A DNA stretch of 64,000 bases from Sphingopyxis sp. 2PD (GCF_005503695.1 NZ_SCMU01000003.1:292393-356392), one strand, 5' to 3'. Counted from the first letter of the stretch, positions 19,870-29,056 are shown. Program-made: numbers and translations. The notes: generated by a model from the sequence alone, not told the origin.

Positions 19870-20933
19870 GTGATCGCAGGCCGTCGAAACTGAAGCTGCA
19901 CCACCGCTTTCAGCCGCTGAAACGCGCGAGCAAATGGCCGGTGTGGGCCGACGTTCTGGCGCGGCTCAGCCTGGCCTTTGCGCTGATCGGCATCGTCGTG
20001 CTGGTGCACTGGATCGACCGTGCGGGGTTGCGCGACAATGTCGATAATCACATCAGCTTTCTCGACGTCGTTTATTTCACGATGATTTCGGTCACGACGA
20101 CGGGGTTCGGCGACATCCATCCGGTATCGGACCGATCAAGGCTGATCGAGGCGGTGATCGTCACCCCGATCCGGATCGCGGTGCTCTTCATTTTTGTCGG
20201 CACCGCCTATAATTTCGTCCTCAAACGCACATGGGAAAAATGGCGCATGGCCCGCATCCAGGCAAAGCTCACCGACCATATCGTCGTCCTCGGCTTCGGC
20301 GTCAGCGGCAGCGAGGCGGTGAAGGAACTGATCGCGCGCGGTACCGATCCGTCGTGCATCGTGGTGATCGACCAATCGCCGACGCGCATTGCCGAGGCAG
20401 AAGCGATGGGCTGCAACGTGCTGCAGGGCGACGCATCGAACGACGACACGCTGATCGACGTCCATATCGCGCGCGCCCAATCGGTGCTGGTGTCGGCTGG
20501 GCGCGACGACACCTCGATCCTGATGGTCCTCACCGTCCGCCACCTGTCACCGAAAGTCCCGATCAGCGTCGTCATCCGCGCCCAGGACAATGAATTGCTC
20601 GCGCGCCAGGCAGGCGCGAACAATGTCATCAATCCGGTCAGCTTTACCGGGCTGCTGCTCGCCGGATCGGCGCAGGGCGCGCATGTCGCCGACTATATGG
20701 CCGACCTTGCCAGCATCGGCGGGCGGGTCCAGCTCCGCGAACGCCCCGTCGCGGCGGCCGAAATCGGCCGCAGCATCGACCAGCTCGCCAGCGAAGGCCG
20801 CGGACTGCGTATCTATCGCGGCGGCAAGCCCTTCGGCTTTTGGGAACCCGAAGCACAAAGCCTCGCCGCCGGCGACCTGATCGTCGAGGTCGTCCGCTGC
20901 GAAGAATGTGAAGCGAGCGTGCCGGGCGGCTAG
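19866..20933 (+). CDS. two-TM potassium channel with TrkA-N (RCK) domain
   Basis: A 355-residue protein. Residues about 25-110 contain two membrane helices around a pore loop with selectivity filter TTTGFGD. A Rossmann RCK domain follows (IVVLGFGVSGSEAVKELI, VVIDQSP, GDAS), and then a C-terminal TrkA-C-like domain. This is the design of MthK-like ligand-gated K+ channels. The ATG overlaps the stop of the NlpD-like gene by 4 bp, so the two are translationally coupled. An N-terminal extension in the same frame is a shadow of the upstream gene. Confidence 0.9.
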   Translation: MSDRRPSKLKLHHRFQPLKRASKWPVWADVLARLSLAFALIGIVVLVHWIDRAGLRDNVDNHISFLDVVYFTMISVTTTGFGDIHPVSDRSRLIEAVIVTPIRIAVLFIFVGTAYNFVLKRTWEKWRMARIQAKLTDHIVVLGFGVSGSEAVKELIARGTDPSCIVVIDQSPTRIAEAEAMGCNVLQGDASNDDTLIDVHIARAQSVLVSAGRDDTSILMVLTVRHLSPKVPISVVIRAQDNELLARQAGANNVINPVSFTGLLLAGSAQGAHVADYMADLASIGGRVQLRERPVAAAEIGRSIDQLASEGRGLRIYRGGKPFGFWEPEAQSLAAGDLIVEVVRCEECEASVPGG

Positions 20934-21331
20934 CCCAAGAACACGAACACCGCGCCCATCGCCGCGTAAAAGGCGATCCAATATCCGGCGTCGATCCCGA
21001 AAAGCTTCATGCTCGCGCGACTGAACAGATAATTGGTGCCGATCGCCGGGACGATAAAGCCGAGCGCAATCCCGACCGAAATCATCATCGTCGACCGCGC
21101 GCTCATATCACCAAAATGCGCCAGCAAATGGCCAAGAAATACCGCGGAGACGATGCTGAGCAGAAAGGTGGTGCCATAGATCTGCACCATATTGCCCTGC
21201 TGCAATTCCGCTTCGGTCAGCCCGCGTTCCTGCATCCACGCCTTGCCGAACAGCGGCCCGTACCACAGTCCGCCGACGAGAAATCCCGCGAGCGCCGCGA
21301 CCAGGATCGCGATCCAGTTCAGATTTGCCAT
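20930..21331 (-). CDS. DUF1761 membrane protein
   Basis: A 133-residue protein with four predicted membrane helices: WIAILVAALAGFLVGGLWYGPLF, then about 50-72, 80-102 and 112-132. The WYGPLFGKAWM motif after helix 1 marks the DUF1761 family, which has no assigned function. It is convergent with the K+ channel gene and overlaps its end by 4 bp. Confidence 0.82.
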   Translation of the reverse strand: MANLNWIAILVAALAGFLVGGLWYGPLFGKAWMQERGLTEAELQQGNMVQIYGTTFLLSIVSAVFLGHLLAHFGDMSARSTMMISVGIALGFIVPAIGTNYLFSRASMKLFGIDAGYWIAFYAAMGAVFVFLG

Positions 21332-21404
21332 ATTCCCCTCCCCTTACCGGCTTGCAATACCGTGCCGAGGCGACAAACTATAACGATATGAAAGGGAGAA
21401 GGCG

Positions 21405-22109
21405 ATGCCCCGCGACGTTCCGCTTCCCACCGGATTGAAGTCCCCGACCCGGCTCGCGCAGCTGGGGGAACTCGCGCTGCCGTTCGACATGCTGCGCTAT
21501 GGCCTTGGTGGTTATCATCTGTTCGGCGCGCCGCGCGGCGACGGCCGCCCGATCGCGCTGCTCCCCGGTTACGGCGCCAGCGAGCTGTCGATGCGACCGC
21601 TCGAAGCCTGGCTCCGCCACCTTGGCTACCACGTCCGCGACTGGGGCATGGGGCGCAACCAGGGCCGCGTCGCCGCCGACGTCGAACGCCTTGCCGCGCA
21701 GGCCGCCGATTGGGTCAAGGCCGACCGCGCCCCGCTCACCCTGATCGGCTGGAGCCTTGGCGGCGTCATCGCTCGCGAAACTGCGCGCGGCTACCCTCAT
21801 CTGGTCCGCGCGATCGTCACCATGGGCACCCCGATCATCGGCGGCCCCAAATATACCGCGCTCGCGCAGCGCTTTGCTGGCCGCGACTTCGACGCGATCG
21901 AACGCGAAATCCACGCGCGCAACCTGAAAGGCCTGACCCAGCCATTGACCGTCATCTATTCCGACCGCGACGGCATCGTCGGCCCCGACATCGCGGTCGA
22001 CATCTACAACGCACACGCGCGCAACATCAAAGTCGACAGCACGCATCTGGGCTTGGGAATCAATCCCCGGGTGTGGCGGATCGTGGCCGACACGCTGGCG
22101 GAGACGTGA
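21405..22109 (+). CDS. alpha/beta hydrolase
   Basis: A 234-residue hydrolase. The nucleophile elbow is LIGWSLGGVIARE (GWSLGG), the oxyanion region is IALLPGYGASELSM, and the late acid and histidine lie in VIYSDRDGIVGP and DSTHLGLGINP. It resembles small esterases/lipases of the PGAP1-like type. AAGGGAGAAGGCG precedes the ATG. The substrate is unknown. It is the last gene before the accessory region. Confidence 0.82.
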   Translation: MPRDVPLPTGLKSPTRLAQLGELALPFDMLRYGLGGYHLFGAPRGDGRPIALLPGYGASELSMRPLEAWLRHLGYHVRDWGMGRNQGRVAADVERLAAQAADWVKADRAPLTLIGWSLGGVIARETARGYPHLVRAIVTMGTPIIGGPKYTALAQRFAGRDFDAIEREIHARNLKGLTQPLTVIYSDRDGIVGPDIAVDIYNAHARNIKVDSTHLGLGINPRVWRIVADTLAET

Positions 22110-22400
22110 GGGCGTGTCGAACGATCGGCCTTTGCTCCAAACCAACGCATACGAACCTTAATTTGCCGCTAAACCGCTATGCAACGCCGTGCGCCGCAGT
22201 CACGGCTGCTGAATACTCGAGGGCGTGGCCGCCCGGACACAGCTTGAGGCCGCGAAAGGAGCTTGCGGGACATCGCGCGTCGCATTGCAGCGGCCGAGTA
22301 CGCGCGCCTATGACCATCAACCGTCCCCCTTCTTCGCCACGGCCATTCGACAGCATTTTTGATTTGACGGAGTCGAGCGCGGACCTGACAAGGGGTACCT

Positions 22401-23525
22401 ATGATTTTGAGCAAGGTGATTGCAGCGCTGGGTTTTCTGGCCATGGCCGCCCCTGTGCCGCCCGTCGAACGGGCCCGCGATGCTGGCGTGATCATCGGCG
22501 TTCTCGAGCCGGGTCCATTAAACGCCATTACCGATGTTGACGGGGTCAAGGTCGGCCACGTCACGATCGAGGAAGGCAAAGACATCCATACCGGCGTCAC
22601 GGCGATTCTGCCACACGGGGGCAATCTCTTTCGCTCGCGCGTTCCGGCCGGCTTTGTTGCCTTCAATGCGTTCGGGAAGTTTGCAGGCTCTACTCAAGTT
22701 GTAGAGCTCGGCGAAACAGAGACACCGATCCTGCTGACCAACACGCTCAACGTCCCCGAAGCCGCGGCGGCGGCGATCGATTGGACGCTCACTCAATCGG
22801 GCAATGAGGCTGTCCGGTCGGTCAACGCGGTCGTCGGCGAAACGAACGACGGCGTTCTCAACGACATCCGACGTCGCCGCGTGACGGTAGCCGACGCCCG
22901 ACGCGCAATCGAAGGCGCGACAGGCGGAGCAATCGCCGAAGGGTCGGTCGGCGCGGGTACCGGAACGGTGGCGTTCGGATTTAAGGGAGGGATCGGCACG
23001 GCCTCGCGCAAGCTGGCGAGTACACAAGGCGGTTACACTCTCGGCGTGTTGGTCCAGAGCAATTATGGCGGTGTGCTGAACATCGCCGGCGTGCCGGTCG
23101 GCGTCAAACTGGGCCGCCATGCCTTTGCCAAATGGGGCGATCGCGACACGGCGGATGGCTCGGTAGTCGTGGTGATCGCGACTGACGCGCCGCTGTCCGA
23201 TCGCAACCTACGCCGCATCGCCGAACGAGCTTTCATCGGGATCGGTCGGACGGGATCGTCCTTTTCCAACGGATCGGGCGACTATGCCATTGCCTTTTCA
23301 ACCAGCCCTGCCGTCCGCCGCGAAGAGGGAAGCGCGCCGACCGCATCAGTCGCAGAACTCCGCAACGAGGCGCTATCGCCGTTATTTCAGGCGGTCGCCG
23401 AAGCGACCGAGGAAGCGGTTGTAAATTCGCTGTTTGCCGGGAAGACCGTCGAGGGGCATCGCGGCACGATCGAGCGATTGCCGGTCGAAACAATATTGCC
23501 TTGGCTGACCTCGGAAGACCGGTAG
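22401..23525 (+). CDS. P1-family peptidase (DmpA/BapA-like aminopeptidase)
   Basis: A 374-residue N-terminal-nucleophile hydrolase with a signal peptide (LSKVIAALGFLAMAAP), so it should act in the periplasm. The family blocks are GPLNAITDVDGVKVGHVTI, NTLNVPEAAAAAIDW, NAVVGETNDGVLNDI and GYTLGVLVQSNYGG. The autoprocessing site is DGSVVVVIATDAPL, with cleavage expected between Gly253 and Ser254, which becomes the catalytic N terminus of the beta subunit. Known members release D- or beta-amino acids or L-residues from short peptides. A D-aminoacylase gene lies convergently 58 bp downstream, which suggests a shared substrate class. Confidence 0.9.
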   Translation: MILSKVIAALGFLAMAAPVPPVERARDAGVIIGVLEPGPLNAITDVDGVKVGHVTIEEGKDIHTGVTAILPHGGNLFRSRVPAGFVAFNAFGKFAGSTQVVELGETETPILLTNTLNVPEAAAAAIDWTLTQSGNEAVRSVNAVVGETNDGVLNDIRRRRVTVADARRAIEGATGGAIAEGSVGAGTGTVAFGFKGGIGTASRKLASTQGGYTLGVLVQSNYGGVLNIAGVPVGVKLGRHAFAKWGDRDTADGSVVVVIATDAPLSDRNLRRIAERAFIGIGRTGSSFSNGSGDYAIAFSTSPAVRREEGSAPTASVAELRNEALSPLFQAVAEATEEAVVNSLFAGKTVEGHRGTIERLPVETILPWLTSEDR

Positions 23526-23582
23526 CCGCGCAGCCAGTCCGGCAAGCGATCCGTCACAGCGAGCTATCGCACCCAGCGTCAC

Positions 23583-25136
23583 TCAGCGCGTTCTTGACGC
23601 CCGCAACAATCGACCGGGAGCACTCACTCGCTCACCCTCCTCGAAGGCTGGAAGTCCGTTCACCATCACCATGTCGAATCCTTCCGCCTGAGCAAAAGGG
23701 TCGAGAAAGGTCGAGCGCGCTTTCACCCGTTCGGCGGCAAACAGAATGAGGTCCGCCTTCGCACCCGGCCGCACCGTTCCGCGATCGGCGAGCCGCAGGA
23801 TCCGCGCCGGGAGCGCGCTCGCTTTGTGCACCGCCCGTTCGATCGGGAGTCGACCGGTGTTCACGACATCTTGCTCGATCAACTTGGCGTATGTTCCGGT
23901 GGCCCTCGGATGGTGCATCCCTGGCCCACCGTCGGTCGAAATTGCAACATCGGGGTCGAGAACAAGAACATCCTGCAGAGCATCGTCCATCGTGAAATGC
24001 GCGCCGGATGCCCCGCCCGGTCCAATCCTGATCAGGAAATCAGCGTAATGGAGTCCTGCATCGTCTGCCGCCCGGGCCAATGTCTTTCCCGCATAAGGCG
24101 CGGTGCCGATAAGAAGCGCTTCCGGCCCGCCGCGCCGGGTCATTCGCGCGACAAGATGATCGCGCAATTCTAGCCTTCGTCCGGCGACGACGGCGCCGTA
24201 GTCGGTCGGTGGCAATGCCCATTCAGGGAAAAGCAGCGAGATGCCTGTATAGCCGGCACTATATGGATAGGCATCAGCGGTCAGATCGATGCCGGCCCTG
24301 CGTTTGGCTGCGATCAGGTCGAGCAACCTGCGGGCGCGCACTTCGCCTTTTCCGAACACCACCTTCAAATGCGAAATATGGGGCCGGGCCGGGTGTGCAG
24401 ACGCAATCAGTTCCTCGATTGAGGCCTCGATCTCGTCGTCATTTTCCGACCGCATGTGACTCATGACCACGCCGCCATGGCGGGCGACAATGTGGCCGAG
24501 GCTGGCAAGCTCGGCGCGCTCGCTATAGATGCCCGGGACATATTCCAGCCCAAACGATATCCCGAATGCGCCAGCGGCCAGTTCGCGGTCAAGTTGTGCC
24601 GCCATCCTTGCCAGCGCGGCGTCATCAGGCTGGCGCACGGCGTCCTCGATCCCAGAGGCGCGGCGCAGCGTGCCGTGGCTCGCCAGTGCCGCAACATTCA
24701 GTGGGAGCGACGCACGATCAGCAGCCGTCAGCCAGGTTCCGAGATTTGGATCGTCTCCGACCCTCGGACCGCTGCCATCGACCCCCAGCAAAATGGTGGT
24801 CACGCCCATGGCGAGGAAGGCATCGTAGGACTGTTCAAGTGGATTGCCATGGGTGTGGGTGTCGATCAAGCCGGGTGCCAGGATACGCCCATCGCCTTCG
24901 ACGAGGCGTGCGCCTTGGGTGGCGGCGCCGCCCGGCGGCAGGATTGCCAACACACGATCGCCGCCAACAACGACGTCCGCACGGCGCGGCCTGGCCCCGG
25001 TGCCGTCGACCAACAGAACATCGCGGAACCAGGTAGTCGGCGCATCATGGGGGGCGGCAAGCACCGGTAGATTTGCCAATGCACTCCCGGCGATTGCCCC
25101 GCCAACGAGCTGGCGCCGCGTGAGATTGCGCATCAT
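23583..25136 (-). CDS. N-acyl-D-amino-acid deacylase, Tat-exported
   Basis: A 517-residue amidohydrolase. The N terminus MMRNLTRRQLVGGAIAGSAL fits a Tat signal (TRRQLVG, then a hydrophobic helix and LAAP), so it should be folded before export. Metal-ligand regions of the D-aminoacylase group are visible: GLIDTHTHGNPL (HxH), MSHMRSENDDEIEAS, HISHLKVVFG, DLTADAYPYSAGYTGI and ISTDGGPGMHHPRATGTY. It would cleave N-acyl groups from D-amino acids or dipeptides. The start at 25136 follows AGGG; the longer frame to 25244 lacks support. It is downstream of the ROK kinase and regulator genes on the same strand, 227 bp away. Confidence 0.9.
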   Translation of the reverse strand: MMRNLTRRQLVGGAIAGSALANLPVLAAPHDAPTTWFRDVLLVDGTGARPRRADVVVGGDRVLAILPPGGAATQGARLVEGDGRILAPGLIDTHTHGNPLEQSYDAFLAMGVTTILLGVDGSGPRVGDDPNLGTWLTAADRASLPLNVAALASHGTLRRASGIEDAVRQPDDAALARMAAQLDRELAAGAFGISFGLEYVPGIYSERAELASLGHIVARHGGVVMSHMRSENDDEIEASIEELIASAHPARPHISHLKVVFGKGEVRARRLLDLIAAKRRAGIDLTADAYPYSAGYTGISLLFPEWALPPTDYGAVVAGRRLELRDHLVARMTRRGGPEALLIGTAPYAGKTLARAADDAGLHYADFLIRIGPGGASGAHFTMDDALQDVLVLDPDVAISTDGGPGMHHPRATGTYAKLIEQDVVNTGRLPIERAVHKASALPARILRLADRGTVRPGAKADLILFAAERVKARSTFLDPFAQAEGFDMVMVNGLPAFEEGERVSAPGRLLRASRTR

Positions 25137-25363
25137 GAAACTATCCCTTTTCCGAGTTGGGCCAAGACTGCCTAGATGATCGAGCAAAGGCAAATGGATG
25201 AGCGGGGACCACCCGTCCCGCCTTGCCACTTTTTTCACGATCATTTTGCGCCGGGAGCCATATTTGCGCCTATATCAGCGTCCTGTGGGCGACCTGCTCC
25301 CGATCGGATAATCGAGAAAGTGAGCGCATTCTACTTGCGTCGGCCCGATCGCGAATTCTCGCC

Positions 25364-26215
25364 CTATTTCACGACTGTAAAAGCAAGTGCGAGCGATCCG
25401 AGGGGGCCGACGGCTTTTCCCAAGCCCGGAGCAGCGATCAAGTCGTCGACGTCAACGGGCATGCCGTACCCGGCCAAACTTTTACTAAGGTGCTGACGGA
25501 TTAAGCCAAGCAGCTGCGGATGAGCGGCGGCGACACCTCCACCGACGAAAACGCGCTGCGGAAGCGTCGTGAGCACGAGATTGTGACACAACATCGCAAG
25601 CGCATGCGCAGCATGGTCCCAAACCTTGTCGTCGGATGCAATGTCTCGGCCGGGTTTACCAGCCCGCGCACTGATTGCCGGGCCGCTCGCCAAACCCTCG
25701 ACGCAATCGCCGTGATAGATGCAGGTGCCAGCGAACGAATCGCCTGCCAATTTCGGTACGCGCTGATGCCCCGCCTCGCTGTGCCTTGCACCGCGCAATA
25801 TGTGCCGATGCGAAATCGAACCGACCCCGACCCCGGTGCCGACCGTTATATACGCCCAGCTTTCAATATCCTGAGCCGCGCCCCAAACCCCCTCGGCCAG
25901 CGCGGCTCCATTGACGTCGGTGTCAATCGTCATCGGCCCTCCTCGGGCCAGCACGGTCAGATCGGTTCCGCTCCACCCCGCTTTGGGGGTCGAAACGATG
26001 CTCCCGAACGTGGCCGAGCGATGGTCCAGATCCAGCGGTCCGAAGCTGGCGATGCCGAGCGCCCCGAAGTCCCACCCGCCCAGAATATCTGCTATGGTCG
26101 CGAGGGTGGTACAGGGGCTGGTGGTCGGAACCTCCACTTGCGCCCGGACGTCGCCGGGTCCGGTGCCCAGAATGCAGATGCACTTGGTGCCGCCGAGTTC
26201 GACCCCTGCCAGCAT
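25364..26215 (-). CDS. ROK-family sugar kinase (fructokinase-like)
   Basis: A 283-residue kinase of the hexokinase superfamily. The phosphate-1 loop is GVELGGTKCICILG, the catalytic Asp region is IDTDVNGAALAEG, and phosphate-2 is ITVGTGVGVGS. A zinc motif follows: EAGHQRVP, then CIYHGDCVEGLASGPAI. The CxxHxxCxEG form is typical of Bacillus-type ROK fructokinases, so fructose is a reasonable guess, but N-acylated sugars cannot be excluded. Four bases separate it from the FadR-type regulator upstream, so they share a transcript. Confidence 0.88.
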   Translation of the reverse strand: MLAGVELGGTKCICILGTGPGDVRAQVEVPTTSPCTTLATIADILGGWDFGALGIASFGPLDLDHRSATFGSIVSTPKAGWSGTDLTVLARGGPMTIDTDVNGAALAEGVWGAAQDIESWAYITVGTGVGVGSISHRHILRGARHSEAGHQRVPKLAGDSFAGTCIYHGDCVEGLASGPAISARAGKPGRDIASDDKVWDHAAHALAMLCHNLVLTTLPQRVFVGGGVAAAHPQLLGLIRQHLSKSLAGYGMPVDVDDLIAAPGLGKAVGPLGSLALAFTVVK

Positions 26216-26219
26216 CGTC

Positions 26220-26915
26220 TCAGAACTGATCTTTCAGCATTTCGCCGATCGAATTGTTGAAATGGCTCTCCATCGCAGCGCGCGCGCGCATCGGATCGCG
26301 CGCCGCGATCGCCTCAGCCACCTCACGGTGCAGCGCCAGCGTTTCGTCGCGTTCCTCGCGCGTGGTGCGCCCGGCCCAGGCGCGCGGGATAGCGGCCGCC
26401 ATAAGCTGTTCGAACGAGCGAACGATTTGAAGAAACAGCGGATTGCCGCTCGCCGCCGCGATGGTCTGGTGAAACCGCGTGTCGGCCGCGGTCCGCGCCG
26501 CCTCGTCATGCTCGACCGACAGCGCGTGCGCGGCGCTCAGAATGGCGCGTGCCTGTTCCTCGCTGCGGTTGATCGCGGCGAGCTCGGCGGTCCGCAGCTC
26601 CAGCGTCCGGCGTACTTCCCACACATCGGCGAGCGACACTTGCGCGGTGTTGACCGCATGCCCCATCGACGCCGCCATCACCGACCCGTCGATCGCCGCG
26701 ACGCGCGGCTTGCGGCCGTTGCCGACATCGACGAGCCGCAGCGCGGTGAGCGCCCCAAACGCCTCGCGCATCACCGGGCGGCTGACCCCCAGCTGCGTCG
26801 CAAAGCTCCCCTCACCGGGCAGCGTGTCGCCGACCTTCAGGTCGTGGGTGCGGATATAGTCGCGCACCGCGTCGACCGCGCGATCGACGAGCGAGCCGCG
26901 GCCAAGGTCGATCAT
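26220..26915 (-). CDS. FadR-subfamily GntR transcriptional regulator
   Basis: A 231-residue repressor. It has a winged helix-turn-helix at about 10-75 (VDAVRDYIRTHDLKVGDTLPGE, then ATQLGVSRPVMREAFGAL) and an FCD ligand-binding domain (VWEVRRTLELRTAELA, DTRFHQTIAAASGNPLF, MESHFNNSI). FCD domains use conserved Asp/His residues to bind a metal and a carboxylate ligand. The ATG at 26915 is used here; a GTG at 26924 overlaps the AraC-type gene stop (GTGA) and is a coupled alternative. A double palindrome upstream of the araC-type gene is a good candidate operator. Confidence 0.88.
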   Translation of the reverse strand: MIDLGRGSLVDRAVDAVRDYIRTHDLKVGDTLPGEGSFATQLGVSRPVMREAFGALTALRLVDVGNGRKPRVAAIDGSVMAASMGHAVNTAQVSLADVWEVRRTLELRTAELAAINRSEEQARAILSAAHALSVEHDEAARTAADTRFHQTIAAASGNPLFLQIVRSFEQLMAAAIPRAWAGRTTREERDETLALHREVAEAIAARDPMRARAAMESHFNNSIGEMLKDQF

Positions 26916-26920
26916 CCCGC

Positions 26921-27670
26921 TCACGCCGCCACCCCCATCCGCCGCATCGCGGTTGGCGCCATGCCGAACCGCCGCGAGAAAGCGCGCGTGAAGCTGGCGT
27001 TGTTGAGGTAACCGCAGCGATAGCCGATGCTCGCCACCGGCAGGTCGCTCGCCGCCAGCAAGGTCCGCGCCTGCCGCAACCGCCGCTCGCTCAGCGCCTC
27101 GCCGACGCTGCAATGATAGAGCTCGCGAAATCCGCGGGTCAGCTTGTCGCGATTGATCCCGCAGCTGCGCGCGATATTGTCGATCGTCAGCTTTTCATGC
27201 CAGCGCTCATCGACGATTCGCTTTGCTGCCGCGATCCGCGCAATGTCGCTTTCGCTCAACCCCGGCTGGCCATCGACCGCGACCAGCTTGCCCGCCCGCA
27301 GCGCTGCAAACAGCTGGCACAGCATTTCGATGCTGCGCGCCAGCCGCAGCGTATCCGCCGCTGCCGCATCGCATTCCGGGGTGACGATCGATTGACCGAG
27401 GGCACGCAAATCCGACGGCAGGTACCAACGCTGGCCGGGATCGGGGAGATCGCCGAACAGGCGTCGACAAGCACCGCGCGACACTGCGAACACCAGCATA
27501 TGGCCTTCGCTTTCCAGCGCGCGAAACGCCAGAGTGCTCACCACCGGTTCGCCGATATCGCCAAAGCCGATCAGCAAAGCATCGGGCGGCAACAACAGTC
27601 GGTCGCATGTGCCGGCGCCGACGAAGGCGGTCATTTCGGGCGATACGATAACGCCGTGCTTGCTTGGCAT
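26921..27670 (-). CDS. AraC-family transcriptional regulator
   Basis: A 249-residue protein. The C-terminal AraC DNA-binding domain (about 150-245) shows both helix-turn-helix units: LTIDNIARSCGINRDKLTRG and PVASIGYRCGYLNNASFTRAF, followed by FSRRFGMAPTAMRR. The N-terminal part is not a recognisable cupin. The ATG at 27670 follows GAGGGAG by eight bases. It is the first gene of a probable araC-fadR-rok transcript whose promoter region carries two palindromes at 27700-27737. Confidence 0.88.
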   Translation of the reverse strand: MPSKHGVIVSPEMTAFVGAGTCDRLLLPPDALLIGFGDIGEPVVSTLAFRALESEGHMLVFAVSRGACRRLFGDLPDPGQRWYLPSDLRALGQSIVTPECDAAAADTLRLARSIEMLCQLFAALRAGKLVAVDGQPGLSESDIARIAAAKRIVDERWHEKLTIDNIARSCGINRDKLTRGFRELYHCSVGEALSERRLRQARTLLAASDLPVASIGYRCGYLNNASFTRAFSRRFGMAPTAMRRMGVAA

Positions 27671-27699
27671 AAGCAAAACTCCCTCACCGCCCGCTATAT

Positions 27700-27737
27700 A
27701 CCTGTCTTACAGCTTTGGCAATACCTGTCTGACAGGT
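27700..27737. promoter_or_regulatory. two palindromic operators upstream of the araC-type gene
   Basis: A perfect 15-bp palindrome, acctgtctgacaggt (27723-27737), is preceded by an imperfect copy, acctgtcttacagct (27700-27714). Their starts are 23 bp apart, about two helical turns. They lie 30-67 bp upstream of the AraC-type start and overlap the end of the MFS chimera. The TGT-N3-ACA core suits a GntR/FadR-type dimer, and such a regulator is encoded in the same operon. A TATATA box lies next to the proximal copy, consistent with repression. Confidence 0.6.
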
Positions 27738-28975
27738 TTGGGCGCCCGCCGCATAGCGAGCATGAAGGCGAAGAAGGACAGCGCACTGACGATCACCCCG
27801 ACCAGCGCCAGCGCCTCGGCCAGCATCGCCTCGCCGCCCATCATCCCGCTCACCTGCGTAACGATCCACGGCGCCAGCCCGAAGCCGATCAGCCCGGCGA
27901 TCGCAATGAACGCGCCGATGCACAGGCCGCGCAGTTCGTTGGGCAGCAGGACGGTCAGCGCGACCGACACGACCAGCCCGGTCACCGCGCCGCACATCGA
28001 CATCACGCCGAGCGCAACCGCGAGCCCCGCGACGCTGGGCATCAACGGGAACAAAGCGGCAGGCACCCCGATCCCGGCGGCCATCACCGCACCCAGCAAA
28101 ATGCCGCCTCGCCGCTGGCTCTTCTGGCCGATATCGGCCGACAATCCGCCCAGCACCGCCCCCGCCACCCCGGTGCCGAACATCAAAGCCCCGACCCACC
28201 CGGCAAACTGCTGCGGCTGAAGCCCGAAATCACGCGACAACACCGGTGCGACCCACACAGTCGCGGCCACATCGGCCATCACCACCGCCACCTGCCCGGC
28301 GAAGAGCGGACCAAGGAACGACCGCCGCGACCACAGCTCTGCGGCCACGACGCGGAAGGGCGCATTGGGACTCGCCTCGACCTCGCGGCGCTCGGGTTCG
28401 CGCAGCAACAGCAAGGGCAACAGGCACAGCGCGCTGATCGCCGCGAGCAACACATGCGTGCTCCGCCACGGCGCCAGGTCGGCGAGCCAGCCCGGGGCGC
28501 TGAAATCGGTCAGCAACCCGAACAGCCAGCCGGTGAGCGCAAAGCCGAGCGCGACGCCCAGCGCCTTGCCCAGATTGACGATCAGCATCGCGCGGCCTCG
28601 CTGCGCTGGGGCGCAGAAATCGGCGCACAGCGACAATGCCGCGGTCAGCGAGCCGGTCGAACCGATCCCGACCAGCATCCGCGCCGCGGTGAGCCACCCC
28701 GCGCTCGGCGCATAGGCGGTAAGCAACGTCCCGAGCGTCCACAGCAGCGCCAGCCCGATCGTCAGCCGTACCCGATTGCGCCAGTCGCGCGCTACCTGCG
28801 TCACTTCGCGATGCCCGACCACGACCCAGTAGCCGCCGTGGGCCTCCGACCGGTGGACGGGACCGCGTCGCCGCATCGCCTCCAGCGTTTCGTAGAAATG
28901 ATCCTTCAGACGCTCGTCGTGAACGTCGAAGTTCTCGATCAGCCCTTCAAGCTCGAATTCGACAGTGGCTGTCAT
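27707..28975 (-). CDS. chimeric gene: cytochrome P450 start fused to a truncated MFS transporter
   Basis: A 422-residue in-frame fusion. Residues 1-65 (ending GGYWVVVGHREVTQVARDW) are the first part of a bacterial cytochrome P450; SEAHGGYWVV followed by the VARDW block is characteristic. From residue 66 (RNRVRLTIGLALLW) it is a major facilitator transporter, entered in the loop after helix 2, so the first two membrane helices and half of motif A are missing; about ten helices remain. The haem-binding parts of the P450 are absent. GGGGGAA precedes the ATG, so it may be translated, but neither parent function is expected to survive. The junction is at about nt 28780. Confidence 0.85.
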   Translation of the reverse strand: MTATVEFELEGLIENFDVHDERLKDHFYETLEAMRRRGPVHRSEAHGGYWVVVGHREVTQVARDWRNRVRLTIGLALLWTLGTLLTAYAPSAGWLTAARMLVGIGSTGSLTAALSLCADFCAPAQRGRAMLIVNLGKALGVALGFALTGWLFGLLTDFSAPGWLADLAPWRSTHVLLAAISALCLLPLLLLREPERREVEASPNAPFRVVAAELWSRRSFLGPLFAGQVAVVMADVAATVWVAPVLSRDFGLQPQQFAGWVGALMFGTGVAGAVLGGLSADIGQKSQRRGGILLGAVMAAGIGVPAALFPLMPSVAGLAVALGVMSMCGAVTGLVVSVALTVLLPNELRGLCIGAFIAIAGLIGFGLAPWIVTQVSGMMGGEAMLAEALALVGVIVSALSFFAFMLAMRRAPKPVRQVLPKL

Positions 28976-29056
28976 GCCTGTTCCCCCTGCTCGGAAGATG
29001 CGCCGCAAGAGCGCATGGCGTTCCATCAATGACGCTGCCGAACTCGAGAGATGCCA

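Noticed and set aside
27113..29032. 639-codon plus-strand open frame
   Set aside because: It is antisense to the AraC-type and MFS-chimera genes, rich in Gln/His/Arg/Pro from mirrored codons, has no ribosome site and shows no family motif.
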